Shown here: piece by piece, positions 56,158 through 64,000 of the stretch | Numbering within the stretch: position 1 is the first letter of the stretch | How the letters are laid out: each line of letters opens with the position of its first letter | Assembly: GCA_029953675.1 (NCBI GenBank) | Contig: JAMWBK010000006.1 | Span: forward strand, 1,426,001 to 1,490,000 | Length of the DNA: 64,000 bases | From: Rhodosorus marinus | Lineage: Eukaryota > Rhodophyta > Stylonematophyceae > Stylonematales > Stylonemataceae | Direction of reading: 5' to 3' | The notes under the pieces: generated by a model | Databases searched by the model: none | Told to the model about the DNA's origin: nothing | Seen by the model: only the letters and a program-made list of their open reading frames with translations | Translations under genes and position numbers: made by a program

Positions 56158-57428
56158 TTATCTTGGATGTCGAACGTGGCTACCAATCCATGTGGAGCGT
56201 ACTTTGCCGGATCCGATTGATAAGTATTGTCGATGTAGAAGAACTGAAGCAACAAGCACGCAGAGGGCACAAGACTTTTCAGCGACCTTCAGGACTTTTT
56301 CCTGGAGTTGATCCAATTTCACAAGTCTCTATTGGGCCGGATATAGACCCGTGGGCTGTAGAGCGACGCCTACCTCCATGCTTACTTGGAAGCCGCAGTC
56401 TTGAAGAAAAGCTTCTAGGACGTAGGGAATGAAGACCGGCGCTGTATCGTCATATTCTTCAGCTGCCTGTTGGGTTTTTGCGGGAAGAAACTGCGACTTG
56501 AGAGAAATATTGTAGATCCATTATGAGAGGTTCAGAGTTGCCTACCAGCAACTGCGCAGCAGTCATCGTCCGTAGATCGTCTGCGAAAACTGAGAAGTTG
56601 CTTTGTCCATCCTCACGCCATTCGATATCCTCCAAAGAGGAGAGATCGATCCTGAGAAGGAATCGGGAGGTTTCAGGTGGGGGAAAGCGAGGCCGACGGA
56701 ATCATTCCTGCAAATGTACGCCTGTGAGAAACGTACTTGAATCCGGAAATCAGCCCGTCCTCGCGGTAACCTGTTAATAGGACGTTAATACCGTCTATAA
56801 CCGGCCTGGATTCTCGCGGAGAAGCACGGCTTTGTGAGCGTTTCTGTGCGAGGCTGGGCGACTTTCGTTCCGCATAAGTTAATAGCTCTTTTGCGACCAT
56901 TTTTGTGAGATCGAACCGGCTTTGCTTCGACGTCGTTCCTACTGCGATGGTGTGATAAAGTGAATACAGGTTGAGGTTGAATCTCGTTGTGTCCTCGTCA
57001 ATCTCCGTGAGCTCGCTCTCTTTGAACAGAGACTGCGCCTTCGCCATTTTTTCGTCTGCAGCCGCGTTGAGCGTGGTTATCTTAAACAGACCCATCTTCC
57101 TCGTCGCAACATCTCGCGTCACGTCCAGTAGCAGCTTTTCCAATTCCGGATTCAACGGGTTCATCTGAACCTCAACCACCGGCTGGTCTGGCAGTCGGTT
57201 CAACGTCGCGTCGATCAAATCCAGACCATACCTATCCCACGCCCTGGTCGCAGCAAACGATATTCCAGTCATCCCTGCTACCAGCAGCAACCTCCTCACA
57301 CCCTCGTATTCATCATACTGCTCATCGCCGGTGCACGATCTCCATCCTTTCCTCCAAACTCGTCGTTTCCTCACGCTGCAGCCTCCCTCCCTTACAAACC
57401 CTACCAATGCACCGCTCACAAACGCCAT
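56158..57428 (-). CDS. Unassigned protein with a plastid-type start
   Basis: Four exons join in phase. The first, from ATG 57428, is MAFVSGALVGFVREGGCSVR and then a basic leader, a hydrophobic segment (RRLLLVAGMTGISFAATRAW) and DLIDATLNRLPDQPVVEVQM. It continues with ELEKLLLDVTRDVATRKMGL and RFNLNLYSLYHTIAVGTTSK. An AA|GTACGT donor joins CTTCTCAG|G to IDLSSLEDIEWREDGQSNFS. GTAGGC...CTCAAG then joins QFLPAKTQQAAEEYDDTAPV and FIPYVLEAFLQDCGFQ. A last exon begins RLVKLDQLQEKVLKVAEKSC, has a weakly hydrophobic CALCVLVASVLLH and stops at 56158. All three joins preserve the frame, which supports the model. I do not recognise the family. A plastid membrane or thylakoid-associated protein is the inference from leader and hydrophobic segments. 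Confidence 0.6.
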
Positions 57429-58238
57429 TGCCTAAACCCAACCCCTGCCCTCACCCTCACAAAGAAAATTAAACAAAATTCCTCACAACACGTCTGTTCA
57501 CAGACCGCCTTCCTCACCTTCCTACACTTCCAAAAGTTCTCTCCATCTATTACCCAAAGTCCTCTGAACCAGGAGCAACACATACCAGTTGATCCATACA
57601 AGTTTCTCCCCCCCCCCCCAAAACTCGGAGACGGAAGCAACGCCCGAGCTCAAAATCTCGCGGTCAGTGCACAGTCCGGTTTACCAGGGCAACTCAGCGA
57701 GCATGCAAGGCCGCTTTGAAGCTGAGTTGCTTATGGCGAATTCAGATGAACACTGACAAAAAGTATGGTCGTTTAGCAGAGTGGTTAACAAACTCGTTTA
57801 GTACAGGGCGATCCAAACGGCTGTGGAAGCGGTTTCCATCTTGAATGGGATGGCCAGGACTTTACACTGAACTACTCAATAGACGATTGAGTACGGAGGT
57901 TGGGTCGGAAAGCATGGGACAGTAGTCAGGAGCAAAAGGAGTGCACGCGATCCGCAGGCTGATTAGATAGGCGGACTCGTGGGATGACTTATACAATCAG
58001 GGGACGAAAATTTGTTAACAATCTTGACTCTTCGTCGTCATTTACTTCTTTTTTCATCTATCTTTTTTGGTTTCATGTGTTACGCGTTTGAAGGGTGGCG
58101 TTACTACGCAGTGTTTCAGTGCGGGGGATTGCTGAGTTTCTGAGAGTTCCACTGCCTCAACTCAATACATCGAACAGGATGTGGAACCAATAAAATCAAA
58201 AGTGAAACCCAACTCTGCGACTGTTCAGCAACATCTCT
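57429..58238. other. Intergenic, about 0.8 kb, with a C12 run
   Basis: Flank between two minus-strand genes. The C12 run (57608-57619) sits about 190 nt upstream of the gene ending at 56158. A tRNA-like A-box (TTAGCAGAGTGG at about 57779) has no matching B-box. No gene is supported. Confidence 0.65.
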
Positions 58239-59849
58239 TTAGCGAGCGGCACTCATCATCTGCTCCTTGATTCCGCTGCTCGTCAGGGCCTGCGCGCGAG
58301 ATCCCGCGGCGCTGGTCGCACCAGTTCGGAGCCTAGAGGCGCCGTACTTGAGGGTGATGAATCGGAAGAAATCTCTCCACACGAGCTCGAAGTAGGTAGT
58401 GCTCTTGCTGATCTGCTCGGGAAAAAAAAGAGAAACCAGATAGAACGAATATTTAGTATCCTCCGCCGCTGCGCGAACGTTTCGTACATTCTCACCTCAG
58501 GCACAACGTTCCTCTTCTTCAGCTCTTGGTGGATTCTTCGTGGGGAGACACAGCCAAGCGCCAGCCACGGGGAGATCTTGCATGAGAAATCGGCTCCCAA
58601 GTGGGACGAGGCAGTGCCGCTGTTCCTCTTCGCCTCGGCGATGTACCTCTCGAGTCTGCCCATCGCGTCAATCTCCCCACCAGTGAACCTCTCGGTCTTC
58701 AGCTTCCTTGGTGCCTCTGAGCCGAGTCCAAGGTCGCTCAAGGTTGGAAGTCTTCCGCTCTCGCAATCGATGGTGCGCGGCAACTTCTTGGGTGCCGGGA
58801 GGGGCTCACGGATCTGTCCCTTGTCCTGCACCATATCGCGGAACTTGGAATACACATCCGGCATCTTCTCAACCGCGAAAGGAAGATCCTCCACGTCGTA
58901 GAGGGTGTTGCTCCACATTGCCTTGTGCTCGATACGGCCGGTCTCCAGGGCCTTTTGCAGCTTCTGCTCGACTTCCTGCTCTTCAAAGCAGACCTCCCTG
59001 TGATAAACGACCTTCCTAATTCCATTCTGCTTGCAACTATGGGACGCGTTTGAAAAATATACTAATTCAGCTCGATGCTCTCGTGGCCTACACTAGTGAG
59101 TAACAGACACTTTCTGCGGCACTTACAGGTTGACGATAACTTCCTCGGGCTTGCCCTCCCGGATGATGAGGTCCGAACCAATGTCACGGAGCCTCTTTCG
59201 CAGCTGATCAACTGCTTCGATGAGGAACTCAGCACGGTACCTGCCAGTCTTGGCAAACCCGAACGAGGTCTTTCCGAATTGTCGTGGGTCGAATGTGAAC
59301 AGCGGAAGCACCGACGATGCATGCTCCTCCACATACTTCAGGGCTGGGTGATCATGCAGACGCAGATCAGCGCGGAACCACATCAGGATTTTCTCACCCT
59401 ATTGTAGAGGACATCGAGAAACTTAGGTGGGGACACAAGGCAACCCAAAGTACTCACAGGTAAGGGAATGCGAAAACGCTCTAACCTTGCCACCTGCGGG
59501 TCCCTTTCCAAACCCATTGCAGTCCGTGAACGCCGGGGACAGGGACGGGGAAACCTTCGCGTTGCTCTTGGTCGTCACTGCCTTCTTCTTAGACAAGACA
59601 ACAACCGACGAGGAGAAGCCTGGCAGCTTTCCTTTCCATGAAATACGGCTCTTGAGAGCGGAAGCCCTCCTACGGCAAGAAGCACGAGAGTTACACTAAT
59701 CAGCACCAAACACAACAAATCCAAACATTCAATCCCGATCCAAACCCCAACCCCCGAGACAAGAAAAGCACTAGAACTTACTGGAAAGGCAGAGTGGAAA
59801 TCAGAAAAGCGCTCCTCAGTCCACTACGAACACCACGTGATTCCTCCAT
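58239..59849 (-). CDS. PHR2-like photolyase/cryptochrome homologue lacking the C-terminal FAD half
   Basis: The protein has the N-terminal alpha/beta antenna domain of the CRY-DASH/photolyase family: MWFRADLRLHDHPALKYVEE, VLPLFTFDPRQFGKTSFGFA, DLIIREGKPEEVIVNL, MWSNTLYDVEDLPFAVEKMP and DVYSKFRDMV. The first part of the helical domain follows (GGEIDAMGRLERYIAEAKRN, KISPWLALGCVSPRRIHQEL). The last exon reads TTYFELVWRDFFRFITLKYG and stops at 58239 after a short Ala/Ser tail. The FAD- and DNA-binding C-terminal helices with the N-x-R-Q core are therefore absent. Plant PHR2 ends in the same place (WRDFFRF, then a short tail), so this is probably the normal form and not a broken gene. The start, ATG 59849, gives a basic Ser/Lys-rich leader. 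Five or six exons. Function of PHR2 proteins is not established. Confidence 0.9.
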
Positions 59850-62470
59850 TTTTACTTAACCCTTTCTTACTTCTCTCGCTCAAGCAAAACGCTATCGTCC
59901 TCGCTTTGATTACGAAAGGCAAAGTATATCCCCACCTACAAAATCAACAGCAACAACAATAACGACTACCTTGCCCTTCCCCCCCACACACACACTTAAT
60001 CACTTTCCCCACCGCAAGCTATATATTCCCCTCCCCACCCTCATCTGACATCCCCCAAAACAATTGACTCATAAATAGCCTCCTCTGCAATTTTCAACGC
60101 CATAAACGCCTTCAAGAAAATGCACTGCTCTCCGCGCACATGGTAAAAAAAAAAAAAAGGTCAAAAACCCATCAAAAATCGACGCCCTTCTTCCACACCC
60201 AACCAAAAGGAATATCGACAACCCCCTTTTCATTACCAACTCAAAACGGCTATATAATATACACAATTCATGTATCCCGATCTGGACCTCCAATCCCTGT
60301 ATATATCCCAACCCTGACCAATGTTCAACAGAAATGGGATAATAAAAGAAGTAAGAAAAATCACGACCACACAGCGGGCCAAAAAAAATTTGAATAAACC
60401 CCCACCCCCCTCCTTCCTTTTGTCACCGGATAATAAACGAATATTTAAATTGTTAGAAAAAAGAACGCGATATGAAGTGAATGGAACGCGATATTATTGC
60501 CTTCCCCCCCCCCCCGTCCGTCACCCCTGACGGACACACAGTCAATTGTGAACGTACTATTTTACTGAAAAAATAAAACAAATCACAATCTCGGAAACGA
60601 CAAAAAATTGACGCTTCGGGGTTGTGGTTTAAGAGGTTGAGTTAAGGGGTATGAATACTTTTGTGCAATTCGTTGCGACGGGTTTTAATTTTACTAAATG
60701 ACAACAACAAGCATTTTCCGGGGGTTGAACGAGTTGAACTCATCCTGCCTCAAATTGGAGCGATCGGAGGGATCGAATACGACACGTGGAGATAGATGAT
60801 CAGATTAATTCCATAAATTCTTGCACTTCATTGGGCTATATGATTTGGTTTTCTGTAGATTTTGAAGGTTCTTTTCGTATTCAAGGAATATTTCTTTTCA
60901 GGATGTGGGTGAGAATGGAAGGAAAGCTCTCTACCCCCCATTTTACGATGCAGTGCCTCCCCGGCGTTGGATGGCGATGGCCTTTGCCGAAGGATTTGTG
61001 TGCATTGCAACGGATGCGCGTTTGGTGTAGAAATTTTGGTTTCTTTTTTTTTGTGGTGTGAACAGGTCTCTTCGTGGGTGGGGATGGATCGAGGGAGCTA
61101 AATTTTTCTTCCGGTGAGAAGGAGGGGGTGTTGAGGAGGGCGCGTACGTTAAGTGGGGTCTCAAGAGGGTTGGGTTTTTTGTTTACTAATGCAATGCTTT
61201 TATTGGGACAAGCAAACTACAGGTGCAGTAAATCCCCCTTTTTTATTTAAGATCGGCGGCAGATTTTGGGGATTTTGAGGAATACTAAGTCGGAGTCAAT
61301 GTACTATTGAGAAACACTGCATTCTGTGAAGTTAGTACTCGTTACTATTCGGGGATTTAGCGCAGTCATGGAAAAAATTCTCTATCCCCCCGGTGAGTGT
61401 GGGTGGGGTGGGTGTGTGGGGTAATGGCCACTCCCCCCTGTGCAATGGTTGTGTAGGGCTTTTCAATGGGAAGGCTGTCTTTTTTTTTTGTGGTTACATT
61501 TGCGTTTCTGTGCAATTTTGTTCTTGTTGTGCAATTGTTTACGCGGGGGGGGACACAGGTTGCTTGGGCAAAAAAAACAACGAAATCGCCTTGATCCAGT
61601 CTCTGATGGCCGCTTACAACCTCCCGCAATCAACGGTTTGTAGGGTTCCAACTTAAGAACAGAAATATTCAGTTGGTGGATCGCGAGGGAATGGAATGAA
61701 GAATGCGTCTCTAGAACGGGTGTTAGTACGAGTCGTTTCTCTTGGCTATATTGTGGCCACAGGATAACTTGAGTTGCAGCGCTCGTAGCTGCTAACGGCC
61801 CTGCGGCAGTTTGTCACCACGCAGTCTTGAGTTGCACGCTTCAGTGATAATTAGCTGTGAGCAACATATTTATACATCACCTGGCAGCCGCATGCACTCC
61901 GTCCTGTCTGTGCAATTGTCGAGCCGTGAGAAGGGGAATATGAAGTGATTGTGGCCCTTCACTGCCTTGCAATGGACTTGTTCCAATGGCCGGGGCAGGT
62001 TGTCGCAGCACGCAAAGCTGACGTACAACTATTTTAAACGGACGAACTCTTTTAAGCTTGCGGGCGAGTTTACTGGCCTGGTCATCCGGTCTTCGATCGT
62101 TCGCAATGACACCTCACGAATGTCCTCCACACGTTCATCGCCAGTATGGACTGTAGTTAGCGTGGGAAGGACACGGCCATGTGTGTGCATAGTCAACTGC
62201 AAGGGTTTCCTTCCTCCACGGGTTGGTCCACTATGATGAGGAGTTACGGACTGGATGTACAGTGTCTCAGTTCGTCTCAGACATACGTACACGTGACGAG
62301 GACGACAGCATCTATCTACTATCTACTAGTCCTCTGCACTTGTGCTAAGCTTCTAAACAATCTCTTATTTCATTTAATTTGTACATGCTATTTGCTCTTC
62401 AGCTTCTCCCATCTCGGCAACGATAAAATATAATAGTTTCTCCTTCAGGAATCAGTTGAACTTCGCCCCT
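59850..62470. other. Intergenic, about 2.6 kb, nothing recognised
   Basis: Spacer between PHR2-like and bZIP genes (both -). It is A/C-rich on the plus strand next to PHR2 and carries a C12 run (60504-60515), T/G-rich simple sequence (about 61020-61180, 61380-61560) and AT-rich blocks. No frame is protein-like and no RNA gene was detected. Confidence 0.65.
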
Positions 62471-63972
62471 TCAAGCGAGCACGACCGGTTCCTTCACTTG
62501 CTCGATAGTAGCTACAGCAGTAGCGCCCGGGTTGTTGCTCGAACTCCCATGGCCCTTTGCTGATTGCGTGCAAGTACTACTCCCAGCAGCCTGATCCCTT
62601 GCAACGTCACGTGCGACATCCTCAGTTATTTCTACTTCCTTGCTCTTGACATCGGAACTCGAGTCAGTGTCCACTGCCTCAAGTCGTCTTTCTTCCGAAC
62701 GCACGTGCGCGGATACACTTGAAGCCGATGCTGTAGAAGATGAAGGCCCAGCACCTCCTCGGTCTTCCAGTTTTATGTTCTTCTTGTCGTTCATCTTGTC
62801 GTTGGGAGGTAAATAAGGTTCATTCTTAATAACGGAGGCCGGATCCCACACATCCCCGGTCGGTAATTTCTCAGAGGAGTACGGGCTTCCCCAAGAGAGT
62901 TCAACAGGTAGACGGTTAGGCGCGCTAGGATGCACATCCATGAACGGAAGGAACAAGCCAAAGAGAAGAACGAACATGAACATCACGCGCATATTGCCGC
63001 CTCCGGCGCCGGTATCTGCCACTGCCGGTCGCGGTGTGATCGGCGTGATCAAACCCTAAAATAGTCAATTAGAGTTGGAGAAGATGAGCCACCTATTTGA
63101 AGACCAGAATAGCAAACGACTGATTGAGAATTATTTCCCTCATCGTTTACCTGGAAGACCTCCGACAGGAAAACTGGCCCAATATCAAGGCCAGTACCCT
63201 TCTGAATCTCTTCCGGGTCGCTCTCCGATGGTAGTGTTGACGGCGCTGGAGATCCTCCAGACACGGATACTTGTTCCCTTAGTCCCGCGACCTCAGCACG
63301 AAGTTTCGCCAATTCATCCTTCAAGTCTCCGTTCTGCTTCTGAACTTCGTCCCTCACGTTCTCAGACTTCAGCAACGCAGCTTCAAGCTCTTTCGTGTAA
63401 ACACGACGACGGATACGAGAAATGTACGCAGTCTTCCGGTTCTTCTTAAGCCGTTCCTCATGCTTCGAGCTCTCGGTCTTCTGACGCTTGCCGTCGCTGC
63501 TCTGTTCCTCATTTACGCCCTCCTCAGCAGCACGCTTCCTATCGCGCTGCTGGGAAGATGCCGTCGCGGCCTGTTGGGCCTTCTTCTTCGCAGACTCAAT
63601 GGCATACCGCCCGCTGCTACTTCCTTTAGGTAGGGGTTGCGCAGCGTCATCGCCACTGTCATCCCATGAGTGCTCCGTCGCTGTCATGTTCTCAACCACG
63701 GGTGTCGACTCGACTGCAGCCGATACTTTCAGATTGGCCGCCTTGACAGCAGGCCGGGCTTCAGAAGAGGCAGCAGTTGTTGACGAAGGCAAGCTGTACG
63801 GGTTGTTCTCTTCAAAGCTGACTTTGAAAAGCTCATCAGGGAAAAGAAGCTCGTTGTCTTCGACGTTCATATAGGGGCCTTCTTCAATTGGCTCAAGGCT
63901 CGGGAAGCTATCCGAAAGTTCCTTCAAATCCACCTCCAAATCCCCCTGCTTCGAATAGTTCTCAAACATCAT
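62471..63972 (-). CDS. bZIP transcription factor with a C-terminal transmembrane segment
   Basis: Exon 1 (63972 to about 63112) starts MMFENYSKQGDLEVDLKELS and gives an acidic activation-like N-terminus, a Lys/Arg-rich linker (KGSSSGRYAIESAKKKAQQA) and then the bZIP. The basic region is EERLKKNRKTAYISRIRRRV with the NxxxxxxxR signature. The zipper is YTKELEAALLKSENVRDEVQ, then KDELAKLRAEVAGLREQV. Donor CAG|GTAAAC and acceptor TTTTAG (about 63060) lead to exon 2, with NMRVMFMFVLLFGLFLPFMD, a clear membrane segment. About 170 hydrophilic, Ser/Asp/Lys-rich residues follow, to the stop at 62471. N-terminal bZIP, one TM and a C-terminal domain is the layout of ATF6 and plant bZIP17/28, which are released from the ER by site-1/site-2 proteases under stress. 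Two in-frame ATGs begin at 63972. The promoter lies beyond the right edge. Confidence 0.87.
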
Positions 63973-64000
63973 CTTGGCGTTTCCGTTTCCTCCTCGATTT

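Noticed and set aside
55989-56432. Plus-strand open frame of 147 codons downstream of Sec1
   Set aside because: The minus strand here holds exons that join in exact phase to the 56.2-57.4 kb gene; both cannot be coding with equal support.
57774-57860. Possible tRNA (A-box-like TTAGCAGAGTGG)
   Set aside because: No B-box (GGTTCGANTCC) at the right distance and the strands do not fold into a cloverleaf.

Overview
The window is nuclear DNA of a photosynthetic eukaryote. Genes run on both strands and are split by short GT-AG introns, mostly about 45-130 nt. Several products belong to plastid biology (ferrochelatase, a plastid-type NFU protein, an RUS/DUF647 protein, a PHR2-like photolyase homologue, a methyltransferase and several unassigned proteins). 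At least six of these begin with a very similar N-terminus (M, 0-5 residues, G/A-F-V, then a Gly/Ser/Arg-rich stretch). A phenylalanine near the N-terminus is the known plastid-import signature of red algae and glaucophytes, so I infer a primary-plastid alga, most likely a unicellular red alga. The species cannot be fixed from the sequence alone.

Layout. 1-16.9 kb: a gene cut by the left edge; an anoctamin/TMEM16-like membrane protein (-); an unassigned gene (-); ferrochelatase (-); an AT-rich spacer; an LPCAT/LPEAT-like acyltransferase (+); and a large FHA - short-repeat - SAP protein with Ki-67-like architecture (-). 16.9-32.7 kb: an RNPS1/SR45-like splicing factor (-), ARMC6 (-), a GIY-YIG/NFU fusion (+), an RNA m5U methyltransferase (-), the PP2A leucine carboxyl methyltransferase (-) and a conserved plastid-type protein (-). 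32.7-46.2 kb: an AT-rich spacer, TspO/MBR (+), an S4-like protein (-), the spliceosome factor CWC15 (+), RUS (+), a protein with two copies of a GNAAPLR module (-) and another AT-rich spacer. 46.2-64 kb: V-ATPase subunit G (+), a DUF1445 protein (-), a Mn-type cation diffusion facilitator (-), Sec1/Munc18 (+), an unassigned protein with a plastid-type start (-), a PHR2-like protein (-) and a bZIP factor with a transmembrane segment (-), whose 5' end lies near the right edge.

Functionally this is ordinary housekeeping content: haem synthesis, Fe-S assembly, splicing, PP2A regulation, vacuolar acidification, secretion, metal transport and lipid acylation. There are no operons. No tRNA, rRNA, transposon or CRISPR could be supported. 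The most interesting items are the Ki-67-like FHA/repeat/SAP gene, the shared GFV transit-peptide start, the GIY-YIG/NFU fusion and the apparently membrane-anchored bZIP. Exon borders were worked out by hand from reading frame, splice-site consensus and remembered family patterns, so internal borders may shift by a few codons. Eukaryotic promoters and poly(A) sites were not called.
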